Of a stretch of DNA of 58,897 nt, positions 37,792 through 47,444 are shown one piece after another. The stretch spans positions 1 through 58,897 of the forward strand of contig JALFTC010000024.1 of assembly GCA_022779485.1 (NCBI GenBank). Reading direction: 5' to 3'. A model generated the notes under the pieces. It was given only the letters and a program-made list of their open reading frames with translations. It ran no database searches and was not told where the DNA came from. Position 1 is the stretch's first letter; every line of letters begins with the position of its first letter. The translations under genes and the position numbers were made by a program. The stretch comes from Ruminococcus sp. (lineage in GTDB: Bacteria > Bacillota > Clostridia > Oscillospirales > Acutalibacteraceae).

Positions 37792-38835
37792 ATGTTCAGC
37801 AAAAAGCAAGTTAAAGCGGGAAATGTTCTCATAGGCGGAGATTCAAAGGTTTCAATCCAGTCTATGCTTAATATTCCTGCTCACAATATAGAGGAAAGTG
37901 TAAAACAGGCTAAACAGCTTGAAAAGGCAGGTTGTGACATTGTAAGGGCGGCAGTTCCTGATATGGAGGCTGTGAAGCTGATTTCTGCACTAAAGGAAAA
38001 TATTTCAATTCCTGTTGTTGCCGACATTCACTTTGACTACCGTCTTGCCCTGGAGTCAGTTTCAGCCGGTGTGGACAAAATCCGCATTAACCCCGGTAAT
38101 ATTGGTGACGACAGCAGAGTAAAGGCTGTTGCCGATGCCTGTGCAAACAACGGAATACCCATCAGAATCGGTGTAAACTCCGGCTCACTTGAAAAGTCTA
38201 TCCTTGCAAAGTACGGCAGTCCAACACCTGAGGCTCTTTGCGACAGCGCACTTTACCACGCATCACTACTTGAAAAATTCGATTTTAACGACATAGTTTT
38301 GTCAATGAAAAGCTCATCTGTAAAAAATATGGTTGAGGCATACCGACTTGCATCCCTTAGGTGCGACTATCCCTTGCACCTTGGTGTAACCGAGGCAGGA
38401 ACAGAGAGAATGGGCATAATCAAGTCCTCAGCGGGAATCGGAGCATTGCTTGTTCAGGGCATAGGCGACACAATTCGTGTCAGCCTTACAGCCGACCCTG
38501 TTAAGGAAATCTACGCCGCAAAGGACATTCTCAAATCCCTTGATATGTACGACGGCGGTATTCAGTTTGTTTCCTGCCCAACCTGTGGAAGAACAAAAAT
38601 TGACCTTATTTCACTTGCCAATGAGGCACAGGAACGACTTAAAGACTGCAAAAAGAACATAAAGGTTGCAATTATGGGTTGCGTTGTCAACGGACCCGGT
38701 GAAGCAAGGGAAGCAGATATAGGAATTGCAGGGGGAGATAAGGTTGGTCTTATCTTCAAAAAAGGAGAAATCATCTGCAAAGTACCCGAGGAACAGCTCC
38801 TTGATAAATTAGTTGAAGAAATAGAGAAACTTTAA
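37792..38835 (+). CDS. ispG: 4-hydroxy-3-methylbut-2-en-1-yl diphosphate synthase, flavodoxin-type
   Basis: A 347-residue IspG, the sixth enzyme of the MEP pathway, which makes HMBPP, the IspH substrate. The TIM-barrel domain includes VADIHFDYRLAL and RINPGNIG. The 4Fe-4S ligands are in SCPTCGRTK (two Cys) and AIMGCVVNGPGEARE (third Cys) with a further Glu. Dxr and IspG lie here and IspH at 7.2 kb, so three MEP enzymes are in this window. Confidence 0.96.
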   Translation: MFSKKQVKAGNVLIGGDSKVSIQSMLNIPAHNIEESVKQAKQLEKAGCDIVRAAVPDMEAVKLISALKENISIPVVADIHFDYRLALESVSAGVDKIRINPGNIGDDSRVKAVADACANNGIPIRIGVNSGSLEKSILAKYGSPTPEALCDSALYHASLLEKFDFNDIVLSMKSSSVKNMVEAYRLASLRCDYPLHLGVTEAGTERMGIIKSSAGIGALLVQGIGDTIRVSLTADPVKEIYAAKDILKSLDMYDGGIQFVSCPTCGRTKIDLISLANEAQERLKDCKKNIKVAIMGCVVNGPGEAREADIGIAGGDKVGLIFKKGEIICKVPEEQLLDKLVEEIEKL

Positions 38836-38847
38836 GAAAGAAGAATT

Positions 38848-41800
38848 ATGAAATCAGTAAAAGAAATTTTTTCAGATTACATATGTGAGGATTCAGTAAA
38901 TGAAGATTTGCTGAGTTCTCCCGTTGAAAATATAAGAATTAACAGCAGTAACCGCACCTTATCCTTTACAGTAAGGTGCCAAAAGCTCTTTAACAGTGGT
39001 GACTTTAACACACTAAAGGATGAACTTATGAATTCAATCCTTGCACTCAGCGGTGTTGAAATTTCTCCTAAATATTCAAAAGAACTGTTTACTGCTGACT
39101 ATTTTGGAGAATTACTAATTACTCTAAAATCAAGAATTCCTGCCCTAAACGGTACATTTAAGGATGCCGATATTTCACTAAAGGGAAATAACCTAAAAAT
39201 CACCATAAAGCATGGTGGTGGAAATATTCTAAAGGCTAAAAAGTTTGACAGAGAACTGATAAATCTTGTAAAAGAGCAGTTTGACCTTGACATAACCGTT
39301 ACTGTTGACGGTCTTACACAGATGGACGCAGAAAATGAGGAATATATCGAGGAGCAAAAACTTGTTGAACAAACAACAGTAAGGCAGGAGGCAATGGCTG
39401 TTGCAAAGACCTATGCCATTGAAGAACAGCGAATTGCAGATAACGCACAGGAGCGTAAGGAAAAGAAAAACGGATTTATTGAAGTTAGGGAGGGTGACTC
39501 CCTCTACCCTCAGGTGAACTTGCAGGAGTGCCGTCCCCTTTACGGAAGAACAATCAAAAAATCCCCATCACCAATGAGCGAAATTGCCCCGGATACAGGC
39601 AAAATCGTTGTTTGGGGAGATGTATTTAATGTTGAAAAGAAGGTCACAAGGTCAGGTGACAAAAACATCTTCAACATTATGTGCACCGACTACACAGGCT
39701 CTGTAAATGTAAAGGTATTTGGAGATATTGCATCTACAAAGGTGCTTGATGATGTTTCCAAGGGTAAAACCATTTTGGCCGAGGGCGATATTGAATTTGA
39801 CCGATACGCAGGAGAGCTTGTTCTAAATGCCCGTTCCATAGGCTATACAGAAAAAATAGATGTTCTTGACAATGCAGAGGAAAAGCGTGTTGAACTCCAT
39901 TTGCACACAAATATGTCCGCTATGGATGGTATTTCTTCAGCAAAGGATATAGTAAACAGAGCCTACAAATGGGGACATAAGGCGGTTGCAATAACAGACC
40001 ACGGTGTGGCTCAGGCTTTCCCCGAGGCTATGAATGCCGCCGAAAAAATCAATAAAGACGAGAACAAAATCAAGGTTATCTACGGCTGTGAGGCTTACTT
40101 TGTGGATGACTTTGTTTCAGCCGTTAAGGGTGAGCAGGATGAAAGTCTTGACGGAACATTTCTATGTTTTGATATAGAAACCACCGGACTTTCTGCCAAA
40201 AAGGACAAGATTACAGAAATCGGTGCAGTAAAGGTTGAAAACGGTGTTGTAGTAGATACATTTGAAACATTTGTCAACCCCGAGTGTCCAATTCCGTCAA
40301 AAATCGTTCAGCTTACAGGTATAAATGACGCAATGGTAAAGGACGCACCTCTTGACGAGGAGGCAGTAAGGAATTTCCTAAAGTTTGTTGACGGTGCAGT
40401 TGTTGTTGCCCATAATGCCGACTTTGATACCTCTTTTATCAGAGCAGTATGTGACAGAATGGGTGAGGAATACAACCTTACCTCCATTGACACCGTTGCA
40501 ATATGTCGTTCAATTCTGCCGGGAATTAAGAATAACAAGCTTGACACAGTGGCAAATTTCCTTCGTCTTGGTGACTTTAACCACCACAGAGCAACAGATG
40601 ATGCAGAAATTCTTTCACGAATTTTTATCAGCCTTTGTGGCAGACTAAAGGACGACTACGATGTTAAGTCAACCTTAGATATAAATACCCACCTAAACGG
40701 TGCCGACCAAAAGAAACTACCCTCTTATCACCAAATAATCCTTGTAAAAAATCAGGTTGGTCTTAAAAATCTGTACAAACTGATTTCCTATGCCCACCTA
40801 AAATATTTTTACAGAAAGCCGAGAATACCAAAGTCTGAGCTTATAAAACACAGAGAAGGGCTTATAATCGGCTCAGCTTGTGAGGCAGGACAGCTTTTCC
40901 GTGCTATTGTCAGCGGAAAGCCTTGGGCAGAGCTAAAGGATATTGCATCTTTCTACGATTACCTCGAAATTCAGCCACTTGGCAACAATGAATTTATGGT
41001 GCGAAACGGGAAAGCCACAAGGGAAGATTTGGAAAAATTTAACCGCACAGTAATCCGCCTTGGCGAAGAGCTTAACATCCCTGTTGTTGCAACCTGCGAT
41101 GTTCACTTCCTTGACCCTCACGACAAGGATTACAGAAAAATTCTGCAAGCCTCAAAGGGTTATGACGACGCCGACCAACAGGCTCCTCTTTACTTCAGAA
41201 CTACTAAAGAAATGCTCAGGGAGTTTGACTATTTAGGGGAAAAGAAAGCATACGAAATTGTAGTTGAAAATCCAAACAAAATTGCAGATATGTGCGACTT
41301 TGTAAGGCCAATCCCTCCGGGAAATTTCCCACCCTTTATTGAGGGAGCTGAGGAACAGCTAAACACCATTACTTGGGAAAGGACTAAGGAACGCTACGGC
41401 GACCCGCTTCCTGAAATAGTGCAAAAAAGGCTTGAAAAGGAGCTTAACTCCATCAACACCTACGGTTTCTCCGTTCTTTATATGACAGCACAAAAGCTTG
41501 TTGCAGACAGCGAGGCTCACGGCTATCTTGTTGGTTCAAGAGGTTCTGTCGGCAGTTCCTTTGTTGCAACAATGTCAGGTATTTCCGAGGTTAATCCACT
41601 TGCACCTCACTATATATGCAGTAAATGTAAGCACAGCGAATTTATCACAGACGGCAGTTACGGCTCAGGCTTTGACCTGCCACCAAAGAATTGTCCAAAC
41701 TGCGGTACTCTTATGGATCGTGACGGACACGAAATTCCCTTTGAAACCTTCCTTGGCTTTAAGGGGGACAAGGTTCCTGATATTGACCTTAATTTCAGCG

Positions 41801-43206
41801 GTGAGTATCAGAGCAAATCCCACAGATACACCGAAGAGCTGTTTGGTCACGACAATGTGTTTAAGGCGGGTACAATCGCAACAGTTGCCGATAAAACCGC
41901 CATTGGATATGTAAAAAAATACGAAGAAGAAAAGAATACTATTTACAGTAAAACAGAGGAGCTTAGACTTGCATCAGGCTGTACAGGCATCCGCAGAACA
42001 ACAGGTCAGCACCCCGGCGGAATGGTTGTTGTACCAAAGGGCATGGAAATTTACGACTTTTGCCCTGTTCAGCATCCTGCTAATGATATGAAGTCCGACA
42101 ACATTACAACCCACTTCGACTTCCATTCCATACACGATACAATCTGTAAGCTTGATGAGCTGGGACACGATGCGCCAACTGTTTATCACTACCTGGAGGA
42201 GTTCACCGGAATCCCTGTTATGGAGGTTTCAATGTCAGACCCGGAGGTGTATTCTCTCTTTACTTCTCCTAAGGCCTTAGGTGTAACAGAGGAGGATATA
42301 GGCTGTGCAACAGGCACTTTGAGTTTGCCTGAATGCGGTACAAACTTCACCCGTCAAATGATGATTGACGCAAAGCCAACCTGTTTTGCCGACCTTATGC
42401 AGATTGCGGGACTTTCCCACGGTACAGATGTTTGGCTTGGAAACGCACAGGAGCTTATCAAGAACGGAACCTGTACAATTTCCGAGGTTATCGGTACTCG
42501 TGACAGCATTATGACAACTCTGATGCACAAAGGTCTTGAGCCGGGTATGGCATTTAAAATTATGGAGATTGTCCGTAAGGGTAACGCAACAAAGCTCCTT
42601 ACAGATGAACATTTCAAGGCTATGCGTGAACATAATGTTCCCGAGTGGTATATAGACTCCTGTATGAAGATTAAGTATATGTTCCCAAAGGCTCACGCTG
42701 CAGCTTATATGATTTCCACCCTAAGATACGGATGGTACAAGGTACACGAGCCACTTGCGTACTATGCCGCTTACTTTACCGTTCGTGGTGAAGACTTTGA
42801 CGGTGAAACTGTTATGAAGGGCAGAGAAGCCGTCAAGGAAAAAATGAAGAGGATTAAGCAAAAGGGCAACGAGGCATCAGCCAAGGAGCAAACCGAGTTT
42901 TCAACACTTGAAATCATCAACGAAATGATGGCAAGAGGCATTGAGTGCTTGCCTGTTGATATATATAAATCAGAAGCGAAAAAATTTGTGATAGAGGACG
43001 GCAAATTAAGACTGCCATTTATGTCACTTGCAGGCATAGGTGAGGCAGCGGCAATTTCCCTTGCTAAATGCGGTAAGAAGGAAAAGTACCTGTCCATTGA
43101 AGAGCTTACCATAAAAACCAAGGTGTCAAGTGCAGTAATCAACACCCTTCGTTCCGTTGGTTCTCTCAACGATTTGCCTGAAAGCTCACAAATCTCACTA
43201 TTTTAG
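38848..43206 (+). CDS. polC: DNA polymerase III PolC
   Basis: A 1452-residue Gram-positive replicative polymerase with its own proofreading. An N-terminal domain and OB fold (about 235-330) precede the PHP domain (HLHTN from H351), which is interrupted by the DEDD exonuclease (FDIETTG, with the catalytic Asp at 442; AHNADFDTSF; HRATDDAEIL). The palm holds PDIDLNF with aspartates at about 978 and 980. A four-Cys zinc site (CSKCKH and CPNCG) lies just before. It is the main leading- and lagging-strand enzyme; dnaE at 19.7 kb is its partner. Confidence 0.97.
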   Translation: MKSVKEIFSDYICEDSVNEDLLSSPVENIRINSSNRTLSFTVRCQKLFNSGDFNTLKDELMNSILALSGVEISPKYSKELFTADYFGELLITLKSRIPALNGTFKDADISLKGNNLKITIKHGGGNILKAKKFDRELINLVKEQFDLDITVTVDGLTQMDAENEEYIEEQKLVEQTTVRQEAMAVAKTYAIEEQRIADNAQERKEKKNGFIEVREGDSLYPQVNLQECRPLYGRTIKKSPSPMSEIAPDTGKIVVWGDVFNVEKKVTRSGDKNIFNIMCTDYTGSVNVKVFGDIASTKVLDDVSKGKTILAEGDIEFDRYAGELVLNARSIGYTEKIDVLDNAEEKRVELHLHTNMSAMDGISSAKDIVNRAYKWGHKAVAITDHGVAQAFPEAMNAAEKINKDENKIKVIYGCEAYFVDDFVSAVKGEQDESLDGTFLCFDIETTGLSAKKDKITEIGAVKVENGVVVDTFETFVNPECPIPSKIVQLTGINDAMVKDAPLDEEAVRNFLKFVDGAVVVAHNADFDTSFIRAVCDRMGEEYNLTSIDTVAICRSILPGIKNNKLDTVANFLRLGDFNHHRATDDAEILSRIFISLCGRLKDDYDVKSTLDINTHLNGADQKKLPSYHQIILVKNQVGLKNLYKLISYAHLKYFYRKPRIPKSELIKHREGLIIGSACEAGQLFRAIVSGKPWAELKDIASFYDYLEIQPLGNNEFMVRNGKATREDLEKFNRTVIRLGEELNIPVVATCDVHFLDPHDKDYRKILQASKGYDDADQQAPLYFRTTKEMLREFDYLGEKKAYEIVVENPNKIADMCDFVRPIPPGNFPPFIEGAEEQLNTITWERTKERYGDPLPEIVQKRLEKELNSINTYGFSVLYMTAQKLVADSEAHGYLVGSRGSVGSSFVATMSGISEVNPLAPHYICSKCKHSEFITDGSYGSGFDLPPKNCPNCGTLMDRDGHEIPFETFLGFKGDKVPDIDLNFSGEYQSKSHRYTEELFGHDNVFKAGTIATVADKTAIGYVKKYEEEKNTIYSKTEELRLASGCTGIRRTTGQHPGGMVVVPKGMEIYDFCPVQHPANDMKSDNITTHFDFHSIHDTICKLDELGHDAPTVYHYLEEFTGIPVMEVSMSDPEVYSLFTSPKALGVTEEDIGCATGTLSLPECGTNFTRQMMIDAKPTCFADLMQIAGLSHGTDVWLGNAQELIKNGTCTISEVIGTRDSIMTTLMHKGLEPGMAFKIMEIVRKGNATKLLTDEHFKAMREHNVPEWYIDSCMKIKYMFPKAHAAAYMISTLRYGWYKVHEPLAYYAAYFTVRGEDFDGETVMKGREAVKEKMKRIKQKGNEASAKEQTEFSTLEIINEMMARGIECLPVDIYKSEAKKFVIEDGKLRLPFMSLAGIGEAAAISLAKCGKKEKYLSIEELTIKTKVSSAVINTLRSVGSLNDLPESSQISLF

Positions 43207-43217
43207 GAGGCATATAA

Positions 43218-44423
43218 ATGAACAAGAGATTAAAAAGAGGTTTGATATACATATCCTTTGCAGCACTATTGTACTTTGTAGTAATGTATTTTAATACTGT
43301 AGTAAATGTGTGTACATCTGCATTAAGCGTATTAACTCCATTTGTGTACGGATTTATAATTGCCTATATACTAAAGTTTCCATACAATTTCTTTTATGAA
43401 AAGGCATATAAAAAAATAGGTTCAAAGCGTCCGGCTCTTTTGGCGGTTAAAAAGCCATTGGCAATAATAACCACATATTTTTTGGGTATTTTGGTTATTG
43501 TATTTTTGTTAGTAATAATGATTCCAAGCCTTATTGACAGTTTTGCAGAACTTGCAAGGTCAATTTCCCAGTATGTTCGCTCCTTTGAGGATGCCGTTCA
43601 ACAATTTGTTGACTGGGCAAATGCAACCCTTGGACTATCTATCTCCTTAGGTGACGGAATGTTCAATATGGTCAACAAATTTGCAGGTATGATTTCAGGA
43701 GGAGATATTGGTGAAATAATCAAGAATATTTCCACAACTGTTTTCCCGGAACTTTTCTCAGCAGCCAAGGTTGTTTCCTACGGTGCCTACAACTGGATTA
43801 TAGGCATTGTTGCTTCTATCTACTTTTTATCTAACAAAGAGGTTATGTGCAGTCAGGTTAGAAGACTCACACAGGCATATGCCCCAAAAAAGTGGCAGGA
43901 TAAAATTTTTGAGGTTACAAAAATGTCAAATGAGGTTTGTGGTAACTTCATTATGGGCAGAGTTATAGACTCCCTCATTATGGGTGTTCTCTGCTACATT
44001 GTCCTTGTTACATTCCGCTTTGACTATGCACTTCTAATTTCTGTATTTGTCGGTGTTACAAATGTTATCCCATTTTTCGGACCATTCCTTGGAGCAATAC
44101 CAAGCGCCTTTATACTTTTGATGATCGATCCAACAGAATGTTTCTGGTTTGTATTAATAATCATCACTTTACAGCAGATTGACGGTAACATCATCGGACC
44201 AAAGATTATCGGTGACAAAATTGGAATTTCCGGCTTTTGGATTTTGTTCAGCATCATTGTAGGCAGTGGACTTTTCGGTGTGTTCGGTATGATTTTGGGA
44301 GTGCCTGTTTTCGCAATTATCTACAATCTTCTGGGAAAGGATGTCAACAAAAAACTGCTTAAGACAAAAGAGTATATTTCCAAGGAACCATTAAATAAAG
44401 AGGAACAAGGAAATAAAGGTTGA
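43218..44423 (+). CDS. AI-2E family transporter
   Basis: A 401-residue membrane protein of the AI-2E/PerM family (PF01594). It has about eight spans, a long extracytoplasmic central segment (about 110-190), and the signature GVTNVIPFFGPFLGAIPSAFILL with the following IDGNIIGPKIIGDKIGISGFW. Substrates in the family range from the signal AI-2 to sodium/proton exchange; none can be assigned. AGGAGG precedes the start. It lies 11 bp after polC; its stop codon overlaps the his promoter -35 box. Confidence 0.85.
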   Translation: MNKRLKRGLIYISFAALLYFVVMYFNTVVNVCTSALSVLTPFVYGFIIAYILKFPYNFFYEKAYKKIGSKRPALLAVKKPLAIITTYFLGILVIVFLLVIMIPSLIDSFAELARSISQYVRSFEDAVQQFVDWANATLGLSISLGDGMFNMVNKFAGMISGGDIGEIIKNISTTVFPELFSAAKVVSYGAYNWIIGIVASIYFLSNKEVMCSQVRRLTQAYAPKKWQDKIFEVTKMSNEVCGNFIMGRVIDSLIMGVLCYIVLVTFRFDYALLISVFVGVTNVIPFFGPFLGAIPSAFILLMIDPTECFWFVLIIITLQQIDGNIIGPKIIGDKIGISGFWILFSIIVGSGLFGVFGMILGVPVFAIIYNLLGKDVNKKLLKTKEYISKEPLNKEEQGNKG

Positions 44424-44449
44424 CATATTGCATTTAGTGTGTTAACATA
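44421..44449 (+). promoter_or_regulatory. Sigma-A-type promoter of the his operon
   Basis: TTGACA (44421-44426), 17-bp spacer, TAACAT (44444-44449). The -35 box contains the stop codon of the AI-2E gene. Confidence 0.75.
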
Positions 44450-44463
44450 TTAGCACGCTAAAG
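44434..44463. promoter_or_regulatory. Operator-like dyad over the his promoter
   Basis: TTTAGTGTGTTAA (44434-44446), a 4-bp centre and TTAGCACGCTAAA (44451-44463) form a 13-4-13 inverted repeat with 11 of 13 positions matching. It covers the end of the spacer and the -10 box, the position of a repressor site. A TrpR-like (YerC/HisR) regulator of histidine genes is a candidate, by inference only. Confidence 0.65.
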
Positions 44464-44476
44464 TGAGAGGTGTTAT

Positions 44477-45649
44477 ATGAGAAAGAATTTATTGATTACA
44501 CCGGAGGGAACAAAGGACTATTTGTTTGAAGAATGTGTAGCCTCCTGTGATATTCAGTCAAAAATAAAGGATTGCTTTATGTCAAAGGGATATTTTCGAG
44601 TGGATACCCCTTGCATAGAGTTTTACGATTTGTTTTCTATGGAGGACTCAGGCTATCCTCAGGAAAATATGTTCAAAACTACTGACAACAAGGGCAGACT
44701 CCTTGTAATGCGTCCCGATTCAACCTTACCTATTGCAAGAATGTCAGCTACAAGACTTAAAAACTACGATATGCCACTAAGACTCTTTTACGGTCAGTCT
44801 GTTTATCGCAACAACCCAACGCTCCTTGGCAGGAGTAACGAGGTTATGCAGATGGGCATTGAGCTTATCGGAGCAACAGGCAAGAGGGCAGACCTGGAAG
44901 TGCTTACAACAGCTATTGACTGCCTTTCTGCAACTGTTGAGGATTACCGTATCGAAATCGGCCACGCAGGTTTTTTCAACGCATTGGTTGAAAAGATGGA
45001 TGTGGAAAGCGAAACTATCGAGGCAATTCGCTCCAGTATAGAGAGCAAAAATTATTCAAGTCTAAACACAATTCTTGACAAACTGCCACCGTCACCGGAG
45101 GTTACTGCAATTCGTAAGTTACCTCGTCTATTCGGCGGTGCAGAGGTTATTGACAAGGCTCTTAAACTTTGCAACGGTACAAAGGCAGAAAATTCCCTTA
45201 GGTATCTAAAGGAGCTTTACAAAGATTTGTCAAAGCTTAACCTTGGCGACAAGCTGATTATTGACCTTGGTATTGTGCAAAAGACAAACTATTACAGCGG
45301 AATAGTTTTCACTGCTTTTGTAAACGGAATAGGCGACGAGGTTATTTCCGGCGGTAGATATGACAAATTGATGTCTAACTTTGATTTTCCCACAGGTGCG
45401 GCAGGCTTTGCGGTAAATATTGACCACCTTGTTGAAATCAATCTTAAGGACAAACGCAAGGATATGGCTCCTGTTCCCGAAACTATTGTTTTTGTAAATG
45501 AAGGTTTTGAGATAGAGGGTTTAGAAAAGGTTAAGGAGCTTTCTATTAATGGAGCAAATGCAACCTTCAGCACCTTTGAAACCCTTGAAGAAACAAAGGC
45601 ATATGCCGAAAAAGTGGGCATAAAGAATATTATTAATATAGGTGGGTAA
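44477..45649 (+). CDS. hisZ: ATP phosphoribosyltransferase regulatory subunit HisZ
   Basis: A 390-residue histidyl-tRNA synthetase-like protein that forms a complex with the short HisG and mediates feedback by histidine. It keeps the class II fold (EGTKDYLFEE near residue 11, LLVMRPDSTLPIARM, GGRYDKLMSNF) but lacks a full anticodon-binding domain, and the short hisG follows directly. These features separate it from hisS. GTGAGAGG precedes the start. Confidence 0.92.
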   Translation: MRKNLLITPEGTKDYLFEECVASCDIQSKIKDCFMSKGYFRVDTPCIEFYDLFSMEDSGYPQENMFKTTDNKGRLLVMRPDSTLPIARMSATRLKNYDMPLRLFYGQSVYRNNPTLLGRSNEVMQMGIELIGATGKRADLEVLTTAIDCLSATVEDYRIEIGHAGFFNALVEKMDVESETIEAIRSSIESKNYSSLNTILDKLPPSPEVTAIRKLPRLFGGAEVIDKALKLCNGTKAENSLRYLKELYKDLSKLNLGDKLIIDLGIVQKTNYYSGIVFTAFVNGIGDEVISGGRYDKLMSNFDFPTGAAGFAVNIDHLVEINLKDKRKDMAPVPETIVFVNEGFEIEGLEKVKELSINGANATFSTFETLEETKAYAEKVGIKNIINIGG

Positions 45650-45650
45650 T

Positions 45651-46283
45651 ATGCAGCCATTAAGAATAGCCCTCACAAAGGGAAGGCTTGAAAAGGATAC
45701 AATTAAATTATTTCAAAAAATCGGTTACGACTGCGACGCAGTTATAAATAAGGGCAGAAAACTGATTTTGCCCATTGGCAACGGAGAAATTGAGGTCGTT
45801 TTGGCTAAGGCGGCTGATGTTATTACATATGTAGAAAACGGTGTTTGCGACCTTGGAGTTGTGGGCAAGGATACAATCCTTGAAAACGGACATTGTTTCT
45901 ACGAACTCCTTGACCTTAGCTTTGGCAGATGTAAGTTTGCACTTGCCACACAAAAGGGCAAGGATATATATTCCGGCTACAAGGCAATTACCATTGCCAC
46001 AAAGTACCCTAATGTTACAAGAGCATTTTTTGAAGAAAAAAATATGGATGTTAGGGTTATCAAAATTGAAGGTTCTGTTGAGCTTGGTCCATTAATCGGT
46101 TTGAGTGACGCAATAGTGGACATTGTTGAAACAGGTTCAACCTTAAAGGAAAACGGTCTTGAGGTGGTTGAGGATGTTTGTCCTATCTCCGCAAGACTAA
46201 TAGCAAATGTTGCAAGCCTTAAGCTCAGAAAAGCAGAGATTGAAGGTCTTGTAGATTTAATCGGAAAGGAGATTGATGTTTAA
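45651..46283 (+). CDS. hisG: ATP phosphoribosyltransferase catalytic subunit, short form
   Basis: A 210-residue HisG of the short type, which lacks the C-terminal regulatory domain and needs HisZ. It catalyses the first step of histidine synthesis from ATP and PRPP. The N-terminal LRIALTKGRLEKDTI, and DAIVDIVETGSTLKENGLEVVE, the PRPP loop, are intact. The start at 45651 is next to the hisZ stop. Its stop overlaps hisA (TAATG). Confidence 0.95.
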   Translation: MQPLRIALTKGRLEKDTIKLFQKIGYDCDAVINKGRKLILPIGNGEIEVVLAKAADVITYVENGVCDLGVVGKDTILENGHCFYELLDLSFGRCKFALATQKGKDIYSGYKAITIATKYPNVTRAFFEEKNMDVRVIKIEGSVELGPLIGLSDAIVDIVETGSTLKENGLEVVEDVCPISARLIANVASLKLRKAEIEGLVDLIGKEIDV

Positions 46284-46999
46284 TGTATGTTATCCCGGCA
46301 ATCGACATTAAGGACGGCACTTGTGTTCGCCTGCAAAAGGGCGATTATAACACAGCGGAAAAAGTTGCCGAAGACCCATATGTAACTGCAAAATCCTTTA
46401 AGGATATGGGTGCAAAGTATTTGCATATGGTTGACCTTGACGGAGCAAAAGATGGGGAAATGAAAAACAAGGAGCTTATTTGCGATGTTGCAAAATCCTC
46501 GGGACTCCGTGTTGATGTTGGCGGAGGTATCCGCAGTATGGATGCCATTGAGTACTACCTGACTCACGGTGTAAATCAGGTTGTGCTTGGTTCAGTAGCT
46601 GTCAAAAATCCAAAGCTTGTAACCGACGCTGTAAGGAATTTCGGCGACAAAATCATTGTTGGCATTGACGCTTATAAGGGCTATGTAAAAACAGAGGGCT
46701 GGATTGACGGAAGTGATATTTACTACACAGAGCTTGCCAAGAGAATGGAGGCTGTTGGTGTAGAAAAGTTTATTTTTACCGACATTAACCGTGACGGTAT
46801 GCAGACAGGTCCAAACCTTGTCCAGCTTGAGGCACTCAGCAATTCTGTAAGTGCTGATATTATAGCCAGCGGTGGAATTTCCGACATTACAGATATCAGA
46901 GATTTAATGTCACTGAGTATTTTCGGTGCGATTTGCGGTAAGTCAATTTATGCCGGAAGTCTTGACTTGAAAAAGGCAATTAAGCTGACAAGGGGCTGA
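46283..46999 (+). CDS. hisA: Phosphoribosylformimino-5-aminoimidazole carboxamide ribotide isomerase
   Basis: A 238-residue TIM-barrel isomerase of histidine synthesis. The catalytic [16 protein letters not shown] with Asp8 at the N-terminus and the second catalytic Asp in [14 protein letters not shown] are present, and the phosphate site VDVGGGIRS. The family pair hisF, normally adjacent, is not in this operon. Confidence 0.95.
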   Translation: MYVIPAIDIKDGTCVRLQKGDYNTAEKVAEDPYVTAKSFKDMGAKYLHMVDLDGAKDGEMKNKELICDVAKSSGLRVDVGGGIRSMDAIEYYLTHGVNQVVLGSVAVKNPKLVTDAVRNFGDKIIVGIDAYKGYVKTEGWIDGSDIYYTELAKRMEAVGVEKFIFTDINRDGMQTGPNLVQLEALSNSVSADIIASGGISDITDIRDLMSLSIFGAICGKSIYAGSLDLKKAIKLTRG

Positions 47000-47006
47000 T
47001 TACAAA

Positions 47007-47321
47007 ATGGATTTGGAAAAATATTTTGTAAAGTCTGACCTTATCCCCGCAGTTGTTCAGGAACATTCCACAGGTGAAGTGCTTATGGTAGCCTGGATGA
47101 ACCGTGAGTCTATGGCTAAAACCCTTGAAACAGGCTACACTTGGTTTTGGAGCCGTAGCCGACAGGAACTTTGGAACAAGGGTGCAACCTCAGGTCACCT
47201 GCAAAAGGTAGTGGAGATTTACTCCGACTGTGACGATGACACACTCCTTGTGAAAGTAGAACAAACAGGAGCCGCCTGCCACACAGGAAACCACAGTTGT
47301 TTCTTTAAAAAAATAAAGTGA
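47007..47321 (+). CDS. hisI: Phosphoribosyl-AMP cyclohydrolase
   Basis: A 104-residue, stand-alone cyclohydrolase without the HisE domain. The motifs [37 protein letters not shown], the [14 protein letters not shown] metal site and the C-terminal [10 protein letters not shown] cysteines are complete. It opens the adenine ring in the third step of histidine synthesis. It is last in the operon; hisD, hisC, hisB, hisH, hisF and hisE are not here. Confidence 0.95.
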   Translation: MDLEKYFVKSDLIPAVVQEHSTGEVLMVAWMNRESMAKTLETGYTWFWSRSRQELWNKGATSGHLQKVVEIYSDCDDDTLLVKVEQTGAACHTGNHSCFFKKIK

Positions 47322-47330
47322 TTTTTTATG

Positions 47331-47359
47331 CTGCTGCAAATTTTTGCAGCAGTTTTTTT
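47331..47359 (+). terminator. Rho-independent terminator of the his operon
   Basis: 10-bp perfect stem CTGCTGCAAA (47331-47340) and TTTGCAGCAG (47343-47352), followed by seven T. Confidence 0.9.
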
Positions 47360-47360
47360 A

Positions 47361-47388
47361 TACACAAAAACGGCACAGCATATGCCGT
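47361..47388 (-). terminator. Rho-independent terminator of spo0A
   Basis: On the minus strand ACGGCA (47383-47388) pairs with TGCCGT (47370-47375) across a 7-nt loop, followed by a T-rich tail to 47361. It stands back to back with the his terminator. Confidence 0.7.
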
Positions 47389-47444
47389 ACCGCATTTGTG
47401 TAAAATATTTTGGATTTATATAAAATCTCTTTTCTCCCGGTAAA

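Noticed and set aside
44434..44463. CIRCE element (HrcA site)
   Set aside because: One half resembles TTAGCAC but the CIRCE spacing and the GAGTGCTAA half are absent, and no chaperone gene follows.
44421..44476. T-box leader for the his operon
   Set aside because: Only about 28 nt separate the -10 box from the start codon, too short for a T-box.
44477..45649. Histidyl-tRNA synthetase (hisS)
   Set aside because: The protein is short of the anticodon-binding domain and is followed directly by a short-form hisG, which requires HisZ.
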